This document shows, piece by piece, positions 35,922 to 47,503 of a stretch of DNA of 64,000 nucleotides. The stretch's first letter is position 1; each line of letters starts with the position of its first letter. The stretch comes from Pomphorhynchus laevis (taxonomy: Eukaryota; Acanthocephala; Palaeacanthocephala; Echinorhynchida; Pomphorhynchidae), in contig WNNJ02001952.1 in the NCBI GenBank assembly GCA_012934845.2, forward strand, positions 176,718-240,717, written 5' to 3'. The notes under the pieces are model-generated. The model saw only the letters and a list, made by a program, of their open reading frames with translations, searched no databases and was not told the origin of the DNA. Both the position numbers and the translations under genes were made by a program.

Positions 35922-37318
35922 ATGGGTCGGAAAAAACAAAACTCTCAAGTTCCCAACCATGTAGCGTCCAACACCGATGTTAGAGATGTTTCCAATGGAT
36001 CTGAACAACAAGTCCTTTGCTCAAACAATGATTGTCACACGTGGGTAAGTATTTGGACTTCAGAATCCCAGGCATCTTGCCTTGCAGACAACGAATTCTA
36101 CTGTGGCTACTGTTCGGCTAAGATGATAAATACGATGAACAGTGAAATAGAGAGTCTCAAGACAAATATATTGAAACTATCTGGCAATGCAGCGATGTCC
36201 ACACATGCCTCTTCGTATTGTAATAAGTCTCAACCTCGATGCCCAATTCTCCCGCATTCGATTGCCTCTAAGAATGCCAAATCTCCCATCTCTTCTACAG
36301 GTATTACTATACATCCTTCAATTTTGCCCAATCAATCAGCTCAATCTTCTGATGTTACTGTCATTGACCATTTGCAACCCAGTATTTCTTTAGTCGTATC
36401 AGATAAATCACCTTACATTTCTACCCCTCATTGCGTTTCTACGTCATCATCAGATAATCCATCATCAGATAATCTGAAGGATCCGCAAATTGTATCGCAG
36501 CAAGATGGATTTTGTCAAGTTTATGATAAATCTACCGAGACAGTGACGGAGCCGCAAATTGTTACAACTAATGTATTTTCACTCCCCGACACCCCACGTC
36601 CCGTCCTTCCCGTCTCGTTTGTCAATACCTTGCCTCCATTAATCAAAATCACCTCCACCAACCTTCACTATCCTTCTACTCATAACCTTTCCTCACATCG
36701 CTTGCCACCCGCTTTATTATCATTATCCTCTATGTCTCCCGTCGTCAAACCAAATCCCTCCAAATCATCAACTGCCAGCTCTTCTATCGTGATCTCACCT
36801 ACTCACGTCAGTCGTCCTCCTTTACGGAAGCGCTTTGCTTCTCGCGATCGTTGCGTCATTGTTACTAATTTCACGCCTTCTAACTCCTTATCTCCACAAG
36901 CACGTCTGGAGCACGATGTTTCCGCCTTCAGATCCATCCTCTCGTCTATTGTTCCTGCGGATAAACCATTTTTTTCAAGGACATTTCTCCAGTCGCATTC
37001 ATCCGTCTAAACAAATCTTCTCAATCTAATCCTTCCCAGCACCCTCTCCTAAAAATTGTTTTCAAGCATCGCTCTCACGCGTCTTCTGTCCTCTCTCAAC
37101 GATTCAAACTCATGTCATCTTCAACCACTCGAATTTTCCCCGATCGCGCCCCTTCCGAAATCGCTCAAATCTCCTCAGCCCGCATGGAAAAACGCCGTCG
37201 CGAGGAAAACGGCGAAACTTCACTCGCCATCCGAAACATAGACGGAAATTTTCAAATTGTCCACACCCGTCCAAAAATTCGATGGCGCTCCATCTCTCCT
37301 ATGTGTCTTCTCCACTAG
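35922..37318 (+). pseudogene. LINE ORF1 protein with one frameshift
   Basis: The 362-codon frame from the ATG at 35922 ends at 37010. Comparison with the reverse copy shows one missing base in a T run near 36970. The original frame then continues to a stop at 37318. The N-terminal cysteine pattern (CSNNDC...C...FYCGYC, residues about 33-65) resembles a PHD-type zinc finger as found in ORF1 of CR1-group LINEs. The middle is a long Ser/Thr/Pro-rich linker. A basic C-terminal region (RPPLRKRFASRDRCVIV onward, then IRNIDGNFQIVH after the shift) looks like an RNA-binding module. Such proteins bind the element RNA and form the ribonucleoprotein. This copy would make a truncated product. Confidence 0.8.
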
Positions 37319-40179
37319 TCTCTTTCGCCACAGCACACGGTTTCCGCCTCGGTCTCCTCAACACTAGATCTATTCTCAATAAATCCGATCTTATCCTCAA
37401 CCTATTCACCAAGCAATCCATCGATCTCTTCTGCCTCACCGAATCCTGGCACTCAGATTCCGACGACCTCTCCATTCGCCGTCTGCTCTCTGCCGGTTGC
37501 TCCCTAGTCGAATCCGCCCGCCCGCTCAGCTCATGCAATTCTAAATCCTCTAATCATGGTGGCATCGTCCCATTCGCGCGTCACCCAGCGTCTCTTCGCA
37601 AAGTCAATCCCCCTTTCAGTCATTGCTCTTTTGAATTGCTCACTTGTCGTTATTCTGACCCGATCACTCTAGATCTCGCCATTGTATACCGTCCTGGTTC
37701 ATCAGCTCCTACAGCCTTATTTTTTACCGAACTCGCTGACCAAATTTCTCATTGTTCTTTGTCCTCAATCCCTTCACTCGTTCTAGGCGACTTCAATATC
37801 CGCCTAGACCGCCCCTCTTCCACAGATTCCATCCGCTTCATCAACATTCTATTCAACTACAATTACAAACTAATCTCCACTTCCCACACACATATACTTG
37901 GCGGGGCACTCGACATCATCGCTGTCCCCGATCATTTTGCTGCCCACACCTCACTGTCCATCTCTGATCCTGGTCTATCCGATCACTTTCTTATCACCCT
38001 TGATCTCGCTCGCAACCACACCCCTCCTCACACACCTACAATCCTACGTCGCCCTTGGAGAAATCTTGACCTTTCCCTTCTCCGCTCTGCCTTACTCAAA
38101 TCGTCTCTATCATTACCCACAATAACATATTCATCTCCTCACGATCTCGCCTTTCTTTTCGACTCTGAACTCACATCCACTCTCGATATTCTCTTGCCCT
38201 TCAAGTCTCACCCACACCGTCGCTTGCACCGTGCCCCATGGTTTGACATCCAATGCCTACTCTCAAAGCGTCGACTCTGCCATGCTTTTCGAGTCTATCA
38301 CCGCTCTCTCAGACGTGATTTCCGCTCGATCACTCCGTCTTTCCGTGATTCCTATCTTGCTCTTCGCCGGTCTCATCTCAACCTACTACGTACCAAATGC
38401 AACTCCTTCTGGCAGCATAAAATAATCACTTCATTCAACTCTAAGACTCTCTGGCATACTTTTAACTCAATCCTGGCTCGTTCCTCTACGCCTTGCAACA
38501 TCAATGCTAATGATTATTCGTCATTTCTCCAGACTAAAGTATCCACGCTGCTCTCTCACACCCCGGTCTCCATCCTATCCCACTCTGCCCAGTCTACTCT
38601 CATCCTTCCCGAACTCTTTCATCTTCTCCCTGTATCACCTACAGAAGTATCATCTGTCCTCATGTCCTTGCCCAACAAAACCTCACCTGCCGATCCCCTG
38701 CCTACCCACATATTAAAATCTATATGCTCATCGATATCCCCATTTCTCACAACCTTGTTTTACTCGTCCATCCGCAGTCGTATCTTCCCTTCACACTGGA
38801 AATCCGCAATCGTTCGTCCCCTCCTTAAGAAACAATCGCTCGACCCATCCCTTCCTTCTAGCTATCGCCCCATTTCACTACTCCCTACTCTTTCTAAGCT
38901 CTTAGAACGCCTCATCTTAATACAAATCAACGCTTATCTCTCCTCATCCAATCTGTACCCTCCTTTCCAATCCGCTTTCCGCTCTAATCACTTTACAGAA
39001 ATCGTCTGCATGAAAGTTTACAACGACTTACTCATTTCCCGAGACAAGGCTCAATATAGTGTTCTCATCTCCCTCGACCTCTGCTCCGCATTCGACATTG
39101 TCGACCACTCCGTCCTCCTTTCTCGCCTTCGTTATGATTACGGCTTTTCTTCCTCCTCCGTAGCTTGGTTCGCCTCATATCTATCCGACCGTTCCTTTCG
39201 GGTCTGTTCTAATTCATCATCGTCCCCTCCCATCCCTATTTTTTGCGGGGTCCCACAAGGTTCAGTCCTAGGTCCCCTGCTTTTCTCTCTTTTGCTTGGC
39301 GATCTCTCTCCATTTATCAAACCTTACTCCTTTAACGTCATGCAATACGCCGATGACATTCTAATCTATGCTCATGCACCCGCACATCGCATACACGACA
39401 TCGCCATTTCTGCCTCCAACTGTCTCTCTTCTACCTACAAGCGTCTCTCCAATCTCCATCTCGTTCTAAACGCCGAAAAGTCCAAAATAATGTGGATCCT
39501 TCCCCGTAAACCAAGCATATCTCCTACCATTGTATCTTTTGCCTCATCGATCATCCCTGTAGTCCACAATCTCACTTTCTTAGGCTTCCATTTCGATGAT
39601 CACCTTTCCCTTAAACCCTTCGTCCGTGACAAGGTCCGCTCGTCTAACTTAATTCTTCGTGACATCCGCCGTATCCGCCCCCTTATCGACTTCCGTTCTT
39701 GTATGTCTCTTCTTTCATCGCTTCTTTTCCCTAAAATCGATTACTGCCTTAGCCTTTTCGCCAATTCTCCAAAATCCATCATCCTACCCCTACAACGAAT
39801 AATCAACACCGCCGTTCGAGTGCTCTTTCGCCTCCGTCGCTTCGACCACACATCCACATATCTTGCCCAACTATCCTGGCCCACCATCCACATCCGCATC
39901 AAACTCCGCCTTCTTCTCGTTACTTTTCGTCTCATCGCTGTCGGCTCCCCATCGTTCATCAACCTTCCTTTCTTAGACGATACTCGCCCCACCTCGCTAT
40001 CGCTTCGTTCCTGTCATACCCTCTTACTCCACGTTCCTAATTACTCCAACAACTACGGTCTCCGATCCTTCCTCGTCGCCGCCTCACTCGCCTGGAATCA
40101 ACTCCCTCTCGACGTCCGCCGCGCTCCCTCTTTTATCACATTCAAACACCTCCTCCGTTCACACCTTCTCGACGCCTGA
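37282..40179 (+). CDS. LINE ORF2: apurinic-type endonuclease plus reverse transcriptase
   Basis: 965 uninterrupted residues. The N-terminal endonuclease/exonuclease/phosphatase domain has LNTRSILNKSD, LTESWH (52-57), YRPGSS, LGDFN (168-172) and SDHF (233-236), all landmarks of LINE AP-endonucleases. The RT domain begins around residue 460 with NKTSPADPLP. It carries PLLKKQSLDPSLPSSYRPIS, the DLCSAFDIVDH palm Asp, CGVPQGSVLGPLLF (655-668) and the catalytic YADD at 689-692. A long C-terminal region with [10 protein letters not shown] and [12 protein letters not shown] follows, as in CR1/L2/Rex1 elements. The enzyme nicks target DNA and primes cDNA from the nick. All catalytic residues I can check are present, so the enzyme could be active even though ORF1 is shifted. 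No RNase H domain is evident. Confidence 0.93.
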   Translation: MALHLSYVSSPLVSFATAHGFRLGLLNTRSILNKSDLILNLFTKQSIDLFCLTESWHSDSDDLSIRRLLSAGCSLVESARPLSSCNSKSSNHGGIVPFARHPASLRKVNPPFSHCSFELLTCRYSDPITLDLAIVYRPGSSAPTALFFTELADQISHCSLSSIPSLVLGDFNIRLDRPSSTDSIRFINILFNYNYKLISTSHTHILGGALDIIAVPDHFAAHTSLSISDPGLSDHFLITLDLARNHTPPHTPTILRRPWRNLDLSLLRSALLKSSLSLPTITYSSPHDLAFLFDSELTSTLDILLPFKSHPHRRLHRAPWFDIQCLLSKRRLCHAFRVYHRSLRRDFRSITPSFRDSYLALRRSHLNLLRTKCNSFWQHKIITSFNSKTLWHTFNSILARSSTPCNINANDYSSFLQTKVSTLLSHTPVSILSHSAQSTLILPELFHLLPVSPTEVSSVLMSLPNKTSPADPLPTHILKSICSSISPFLTTLFYSSIRSRIFPSHWKSAIVRPLLKKQSLDPSLPSSYRPISLLPTLSKLLERLILIQINAYLSSSNLYPPFQSAFRSNHFTEIVCMKVYNDLLISRDKAQYSVLISLDLCSAFDIVDHSVLLSRLRYDYGFSSSSVAWFASYLSDRSFRVCSNSSSSPPIPIFCGVPQGSVLGPLLFSLLLGDLSPFIKPYSFNVMQYADDILIYAHAPAHRIHDIAISASNCLSSTYKRLSNLHLVLNAEKSKIMWILPRKPSISPTIVSFASSIIPVVHNLTFLGFHFDDHLSLKPFVRDKVRSSNLILRDIRRIRPLIDFRSCMSLLSSLLFPKIDYCLSLFANSPKSIILPLQRIINTAVRVLFRLRRFDHTSTYLAQLSWPTIHIRIKLRLLLVTFRLIAVGSPSFINLPFLDDTRPTSLSLRSCHTLLLHVPNYSNNYGLRSFLVAASLAWNQLPLDVRRAPSFITFKHLLRSHLLDA

Positions 40180-40250
40180 TTCACAGTTTTGTTTTTGTTG
40201 TGGTCATGCAAGCGTGCGCTGGCACGCATTTGCCACGTAATAATAAATCT

Positions 40251-41319
40251 TTTTTTTATAGGTCGCACTAACCAATTAACAACATCCTAAGCGAATATAG
40301 AGTACACCGAGGGTGTACACCGAAGGTGCATTAAATGGGATAGTAAAATTTATTTATGGAAGACCTCACAATACAAAGTGTTGCCAATATTCTTGCTCAA
40401 ACATATAAATCATCACTACTAAAATTTTTAAAAATTCAAATAAAATGACTTTATCAATGATTTGTTGTGATAGAGTAAATAACCCTTGTGGGATAAACTC
40501 TGCATTGTAATAAATTCTAAAAATGAATTCCTACACATGAAATAGTAGATAATCTTTAATAAATTATGACATAATGTTGTCCGGTTAGAAATGAGAGAAT
40601 GGCCGTACAAGATTTGTATAGCTTCAATCAAAGCATCCTTTCATTTCATTGAAAGTGGAAATTGTGAGAATGGTATATTGATTGTGAGTGAGCAAAATAC
40701 AGGTTTGTTCGCTTAAATATTTTTTGAGTGTAAGACAGTCTTGGGATACACGTGAGATAAGTGTTCATCTAGATAAATTATTTATATCTTGGATAAGTAC
40801 CAATCGAAAATTGGTACTTAAACTTCATACCAAAAGACTATCTTGTTGTATAGATCAGCTGATATTAATCACCCTAAGGCAGTAGATGAACTGCCTTGGG
40901 TGGATCCGAGACTAGCGATTGTAATTTTATCGGCAGCAAATACTTACATGACTAGAAAAGTCTATTTGGATTTTGCTTGTCTATCGATATTCTCCCCTTT
41001 CTTCATTTGTACATTACCTGACAATCGATGGTCGCTTAAGATTAAACCATCTTAATATTAACTGTCTTCTAAACGCTCAAATTTAAAATCAACATAAAGA
41101 ACAGCGTCACATCCTTGGTGTTTACCCTCCTTTATTACAAAGAACGATTAACTTAATTTTGTGCCGTCCAGTTCGACAACTTCAAGCATTTGCGACGTTA
41201 CCGACGCTCTAATATTTAAACGTGTTAGAGCGAAATCTCAATTGCTACCATGATCGGCCTTTGACTAAATCCTTAATCATAGAGTCGATCAATAAATTTA
41301 ATCAGTCAACCGTCCGACC
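40251..41319. other. Unassigned sequence
   Basis: Two overlapping ORFs on the plus strand (40688-41055) contain PKAVDELPWVDPRLAIVILS but I do not recognise them. The inverted or duplicated phrases around 40855-40910 (CCTAAGGCAGTAGATG and AACTGCCTTGGG) suggest a small hairpin. No firm gene. Confidence 0.35.
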
Positions 41320-41505
41320 ATGAACTTTTTATGCGATTATGCGATGAATGACGATTTCTATGAATTTATATATAACATTGACGAAACTATGGAATGTTTG
41401 CGAGAACCTTTCAATGTAAACCAACTTCCAGCTACTGCAATCGTTGAACTATGCGCTGGCAAACTCGAAAGAATTGTAGACAATTTTAGAGCCCGTATCG
41501 TTTAA
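41320..41505 (+). CDS. Short ORF of unknown nature (61 codons)
   Basis: MNFLCDYAMNDDFYEF... is acidic in its first half and ends GKLERIVDNFRARIV before TAA. Composition is protein-like and the frame upstream of the ATG stays partly open. It could be a last exon or a transposon remnant. No family is recognised. Confidence 0.2.
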   Translation: MNFLCDYAMNDDFYEFIYNIDETMECLREPFNVNQLPATAIVELCAGKLERIVDNFRARIV

Positions 41506-41894
41506 TAAATGATCAAAGCGAGAAATTGATATAGATGGCTGATAAAATAATTTTGAAATAAAAATAATATTTTATAAGTTCGGCATTTCCCACTAGGCAT
41601 AATTCTATTAACAAAATAAAAAGAGAATTTAACACTTGACTAACATATTTTCTTTTTTTATAAATGATGTCTTACAAAATAATTAAAATATTTTAAAATA
41701 ATGACTTAGTAGTACTAATTATGGCTTACAAGCACTAAATCTGGTTTATCCGTATTGCTAATAAAAATAAATGCACCAGATAATATGTAAAAATACTAAT
41801 TCGTGTCCTTTCTTAGTTGTTACATATGCTTAACGTGATATAGTGTTTTCGGGTCGCCGGAGAGATCACGGTTTATTACATCGTTATTTTTTTA

Positions 41895-41960
41895 TTTTAT
41901 TTATTTATAGTGGCCAATGCACGCCTATGCGCGCTTACATGCCCCCAAAAAACTAAGTCA
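41895..41960 (-). pseudogene. LINE 3'-end fragment
   Basis: The minus strand reads GGGGGCATGTAAGCGCGCAT, then AGGCGTGCATTGGCCAC, a variant of the CR1/L2-like 3' hairpin with the (A/T)-rich tail. Only the last 60 bases or so are left. Confidence 0.6.
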
Positions 41961-42229
41961 AAACTAATATGAGAAAAATAAAATGTAAAATTAATTTGTT
42001 TATTCAGAATAGGTGTATATTGTATTTGGAGCAACGATATTATCACTTATAGGTGTCTTATAAGGATAAACTTGTGACTGAAATTTTTAATCCGAAATGT
42101 CTTAAAGGGCATAGCATAGTAACCGTTATATTTAATAATAAAGATTTTGTTAAATAGCTCTATATCCGCTAAAAAACGTTTTTTTTTAAATAAAACACAG
42201 ACTAGAAACAAAGAAAGTGAGACCAGTTG

Positions 42230-44720
42230 ATAGTAGAGCCTTTACAACGTCACGGTTTCAGATCAACAGGGATCTGAGCCATCTAGCCAATCCAACACGC
42301 GCTCTACGGCTGAACCACACAGGGTCTTTACCCCTCCCACCCCCAAAGAATCCCATCCAGGCGAACTATGCTCTGTAATCTTGAGATGGGGAGCTTGAGA
42401 AATCTTAGTCTTTGCTCTGGGGGACTAACGTCCCCCAGAGCAAAGACTCAGGATTATTCTTCTAATCCCGAGATAGCCCAAGTACCCCAGAGGTGCACAT
42501 GGGTTTTCTCGTTTAATAGCAGATGCTGAAACTGTTTCAGGCCCACCTAGCTTTTTCAGGATACGTTTCATCCCCAACTTTCGCAGACCAATTCACCATA
42601 ACGGTGAACCCCTGATATTTTACTCGACTCGTAAAGATGGGGATTGGTTGAGGATGCAAAATGGAGGAGAGTGTAGAGAGTGCTAGTATCTTAAGATTCT
42701 TTTTGGTGAAAGAGGCGACCAAAAAGAAGCTCCCGCGATTTGTACCTACAAATCGCAGGTGCTCCTAAGACCACCTGCGATTTGTTGGAGTTTAAAAAAG
42801 GATTAGATGAGGGCAACTTAAAAAGAAACGGCTGATGTCCGAGACTGCATTTTTGTACCTTCGTTCAGAAAACAGAGCTGTGGTATCATCAACATATACC
42901 ACTAGATGTTAGTCGCGTTTAAATTTTGTGTAAAGTTCAATGGAAGTAGCAATATACAAGATTGAAGTGGGGAACCTTGAGCCACACCTATAATTGGGTA
43001 GAACTAACGTGCATCAGGGTCATCTTCATGGAAGAATCTCTTGGTATACAACAATATTTCCGCCCTGTTAACGATTCTCGCAGGCAACCCAAGAGACCAA
43101 AGAAAAGAGATAACAAAATAAATGGAAATGCGGTCGAATACAACAGAAAAGTCAAAAAACAGCCACAGCAAGCTGATGACTATTATCTTGACAAAACATG
43201 AGCGCTTTATCTATTGCAGTATGGATCGATCGAGCTTTTAATAACCATGACAACCTTGTGGAATTAAATTCCGCCTTCTTATACAGTCGCCGATTTTACG
43301 AGCAAGCGCTTTTTCGTAGATGGAGATGAGGGAGTTTTTAATAGAGATAAGCCACAGATCTTTAGGACGTTAATCGATTCCTTTTTTGTATAAAAACACG
43401 ACGGCTAATATTAATGACAGCAACATCAGACGGGGAAACTAGTAGAATGTGATGTCGACCTCCTTTCTATGACTATCTGTCAAAAGCTGACAGACCCGAG
43501 TGGAAAGTGGCGCATGGGATTTAGAGGTGCCTGTAAGTGGCCACCAGGAATTTAGGATATCTGTGACAGATAAGTCACTGCTCATGAAGTCACATCAAGG
43601 CAGGATTGGTTGGGGAAATTGAGCAGCTTCATAATTATGTAGGGATAGTGATTCCTAAAAACTCTGTCAAAGCCCACGCTACTGATCCAACCCAAGGCTC
43701 TATCTTTTCAGCAGAAAAACTTCTCCTTCTTGAATATCTTGCAAAAGGAAGACGTAGACAGGTTAAGGTAAGCGATGCTTAACCTATTCCTGCTCAGCTG
43801 GAACCTATATCTAGTGATCCATTATTCATTCGAGAGTGGATGTCTGGCGGAAACAGAGAGATTGGGAAGGTGTATCATTTTGGCTAGGTTCTTGAGTTTT
43901 GTTGGAGTGGGATTGTATATGCGACCTTTATAGGTAGTCGAAATGATCGCGGTAGCTTGCAATGAGAGGTAAGAATTAAATCCGATTAAGCTCTCATACC
44001 TATTATGGGGAAGAGTTGGATAGCTGCCTGAAATAAACCCACTCTAATAGGGTCAAAGTGATATCTTCTCCTAAGCAACGCATCTTCCTCTATCCGCCAA
44101 CGAATTAGATTATAAGAGGTGGTCATAACCTAATTGATTTAATTAGGTCATGACCTAATAGGGGGAAGGTGATTTGTGCAAAAGATAGTCGTTCCGGTTC
44201 CTGCAGATTGCTGCATTAATCCAACGACTAGTTCTCTCGTTAAATTCACCGAGTAAGATGTCATAACCACTATTTAATATATGATTCATGAGGTCACGGT
44301 TCTTGTGAATTTCTCCTGGTCGGATATAGATATTGACTATGCTGATGTGTTTACCGGTTTTACAGAATGATATAGCTAAACAAGGCAGGGCTAGACAAGA
44401 ATAGTTTAGTAAGAGGCATGATTTTAAAGAGCTATTTACAAGGGTTAAAATACCTTGAGATAAAGAGGAGTGAGGTAGGGTTATGTACGAAGTATAGTGG
44501 ATGCAGATGTGCTTAAGAATATATCGAGTAATATCCTGGGGGAGCCGGTTAGACCGCGTCTCCTAAAGGACTATAACATCTGCATCTCTAACAGATAGAA
44601 GGCTAAGGGCGGAAGCACCTCCCAAATTCCACTGAAGGATATTCAGTGAAAAAGGCTCTTGACTACTTTGCATTGTGTGACGTCAGCTGGAGTGGGATGC
44701 CTACCTCCTAGCAGGAACCA
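42230..44720 (-). pseudogene. Decayed jockey-group LINE ORF2 (copy B)
   Basis: Read on the minus strand from 44720 down: endonuclease-start sequence matching 53100-53250 (the SGRDADVIVLQET region), the middle block (DFRSRDLSVTDI equivalent), and RT motifs near 42985 (GVAQGSPL) and 42885 (VVYVDDTTALF). The C-terminal region is at 42537-42722. Every frame is broken. It pairs with copies A (51865-54535), C (48500-49260) and D (22375-23230). Confidence 0.75.
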
Positions 44721-45199
44721 GGAGATTGAAAGTTTCCCTTCTCAATGATCATGTTGGTGGCAATAGTAACGATGGAAGAAGTGTTGGGGAGGAACTGACT
44801 CTCTAATCTGAATGCAAGTAGTGTTGAATTATTGCACTTCTGTTCTCGTTACAATTTATTCATAACCAACATCATGTTTGAACATAAGGAGATTAATAGA
44901 TGCACATGGCATCAGGATTCTCTCAGTCAAACATCAATGATCGATTTTTAATTGTTTCATCTGATCTGCAACGTTATGTTCTGAACACACATGTGAAGAA
45001 AATAGCTGAACTGTCAACCGATCACTATCAATTAAACTTCGATGGCAGGATTGGATTCTAGACAAGCCTTGTAAACCCAAACGTTGTGTGAGGGCATGCT
45101 AGGAGCGTCTAGCAGATGTTTCTGCCAAAGAACGTTCTTCTGACTACATCCTGGAGGACTTCTTTCGGTTGCCAGAAGAAGTGAAAAGCATTGATCAGG

Positions 45200-47195
45200 A
45201 ATATCAGGAATGAAATATGTTCGGAACCTAGCTTGCCAAAGCAACTGTGAAATTTTGTGGCTCGATGGCATAAGGTGCTTGTCGCGGAAGAAATACTCGA
45301 ATTGCTTGATGGACACCAACAATTAAAGATTTTGTCAAACAGAAGAAGCTGGCTTATAAGGCAACTTTGTCAGATCAATCAGTGGAAGATGTGGACAAGT
45401 ACCGAAGGGCAAAGAGAGCTTCAGCTCGAGCAGTTCTTGAAGCGAATAAAGTGGCTTGGGAGAAGTTTATAAAGAGCGCTTAGAACTTGATTATAGGTCA
45501 GCTTCGAATATGTTCAAGAGGACGATCAGGAACCTTCGTGTTGGAGAGCAGGAAACTCCTCAAACTGTCTATGACAAGAGATGATCTATGCTGACTGACA
45601 TTGAAGAAATTCTTGGTTGTTGGAAAGATCATTTTAGGAGTCTACTTAATCCGATTGATATGCCTTCTCGTGTAGAAATAGAGCCTTTAGAACCAACGGA
45701 AGAGCTCATCTCTTTGGAAAAGGTCATTGCAGTTGTTAAAAAACTTCGTAATGCGAAGTCTTCTGGTAGTAAACGAGATTCGAACTGAAACGTTAAAGGC
45801 TTTCGACGTTGTTAGCATGAAGTGACTAACACGGATCTTCAACGTTGCATCGAAGTCAGGCCAGATTCCTAGTGAGTGGCGTACTGGGTGGTGGAACCGA
45901 TTATTAAGAAAGGTGATTGAAGAGTGTGTTCCAATTATCGGGGCATCACTTTTCTTAGCCAAACTGGTAAGCTATTTGCTAGGATACATGAGTTAAATAT
46001 ACAGCCTATAGTTGAGGAACAGTTGCAAGATAAACAATACGAATTTCGACCAGGTCGTGGAACTACGGATCAGCTCTTTATTCTTTCAACTAACCTTGAA
46101 CGGTCATGGGAGTACGCTCAACCGGTCTACATCTGTCTTGTAGATTTGGAGAAGGCGTTCGATCGAGTTACGCGAGAGAGGTTGTGGGAGGTACTAAAGG
46201 TGTATGGTGTACCACAATATCTCCGGGTAACTTTGACTTCTTTGTATGAACAAAGTATGAGTTGTGTTCGTGTTCTAGGTAGGAAGTCTGAATCATTTCT
46301 AGTAGGCGATGTGCTTTGTCAGGGTTGCCCTTTGTATCCACTATTGTTTCTTGTTTACATGGACAAAATTTAGTGACGGGCTGCTCTGACTGATGTCAGT
46401 CTTCAGTTCGGTTCCATCAGGATACCATACCTGCTTTTTGCAGATGACGTTGTTTTGTTGGCTTCATGTATTGTGGACTTACAATGCCTACTAGATCGAT
46501 TCACGATGGAATTCTAAGGGGCAGGGATGTTGGTTAGTACCTCCAATACTGTCTCTATGTGTTCGTCTCCGATCCAGGTGACAATGTCAATTCGGATTGG
46601 GTAAAATGTACTTGCTGATACGGAGGATTTCAAGTATATTGTGATATTGTTCTCCAGGGACTGCGGGAACATCAAGAAGATTGAGAAGCGGATTTGTGCT
46701 GCTAACGCAGTAATGAGTTCTTTGTACAGGTCTATCGTGATGAAGCGGGAGTTGAGTCTTCGGGCGAAGCATTCGGTTTACCACGCAATCTTCGTTCCTA
46801 TCTTAACATATGGTCATGAGCATTGGGTTATGACCGAAAGGATAAGATCTCGAATACAGGCGACCGAAATGAGGTTTCTTCACGGTATAACCAGTCTTAG
46901 CTATGGAGATAAGGTTGGGAATTCGGTCATCCGGGATGGACTCGGAATAAAGTCGATGTTTCTTTACATCGAAGAAAGCCAGCTGAAGTGGCTAGGACAC
47001 GTTATGAGGATGTATAGTGATCGCCTTTCTCGGAGAGTTTTCCAGGCCGGATTATCTGGAAAGAGACTTGAGGTAGACCTCGTTACCGTTGGAGCGATCA
47101 AATTTCGAATCTGGCCGAAGACTGCCTTGGGCTATCTGAAAGAGAACTCTGGTCTGTCGCCCAGGATCGCGATGTATGGAGTAGGTGGTTGACAG
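45200..47195 (+). pseudogene. RTE-like LINE reverse transcriptase, decayed
   Basis: Shifted frames give KLAYKATLSDQSVEDVDKYR (about 45345-45405) and then the 149-codon frame 45924-46373 with CSNYRGITFLSQTGKLFARI, FRPGRGTTDQLF, VDLEKAFDRV and LCQGCPLYPLLFLVYMD. LLFADDVVLLAS follows near 46435, and the 183-codon frame 46641-47192 with SIVMKRELSLRAKHSVYHAI, YGHEHWVMTERIRSRIQATE and SQLKWLGHVMRM. This series is the RTE-type ORF2 (palm, YADD as FADD, and the conserved C-terminal segment). Several frameshifts and stops; the endonuclease domain is not seen. Confidence 0.85.
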
Positions 47196-47503
47196 AAAAA
47201 ATCTTGTATGTTATTTGTTTTTTCTTGTAAAGAAATTGTTGTTGTTTTTATACCTCGTCAGTTTAGTACAATATAACAAAAGAAAAGAAGAAAGGATTAA
47301 AATTACAAAAACAATTAATAAATTAAATAAACATAAACAGATAAAATTCTTAAGTTTAAAACCAAAATTTTGTTATTGCAATTTCAATTGATAAGCAAAA
47401 ATAATAAATTTTATTTAAAATTAAATAAGCCTATTCGCAAATAAAGTGAATGATTTAAATAGAAGTAAAGATAGGTTGAAATAAAATTGCGTTTTAACTG
47501 GGC

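Larger units (their letters stand above)
35816..40250 (+). mobile_element. Nearly intact CR1/L2-like non-LTR retrotransposon
   Basis: It runs from a 5' leader shared with the reverse copy (from about 35865) through ORF1 (35922-37318 with one frameshift) and an uninterrupted ORF2 (37282-40179). The 3' UTR carries a short hairpin (GCGTGCGCTGGCACGC, 40212-40227) and an AATAATAAAT tail. ORF1 and ORF2 overlap by about 37 bases. Its GC content is well above the flanks. It is the youngest of at least six related copies in the window and the probable source type for them. Confidence 0.92.

Noticed and set aside
39741-39992. Arg-rich ORFs antisense to the LINE (also at 27381-27632 and 28476-28727)
   Set aside because: They are opposite-strand shadows of the conserved ORF2 C-terminal region and appear in every copy for that reason.
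42280-42330. tRNA-like A-box (TGGTTCAGCCGTAGAGCG) on the minus strand
   Set aside because: The matching segment in LINE copy C (48530-48600) is coding (DPRWFSLKAACW), no B-box or cloverleaf follows, so it is a LINE C-terminal region.
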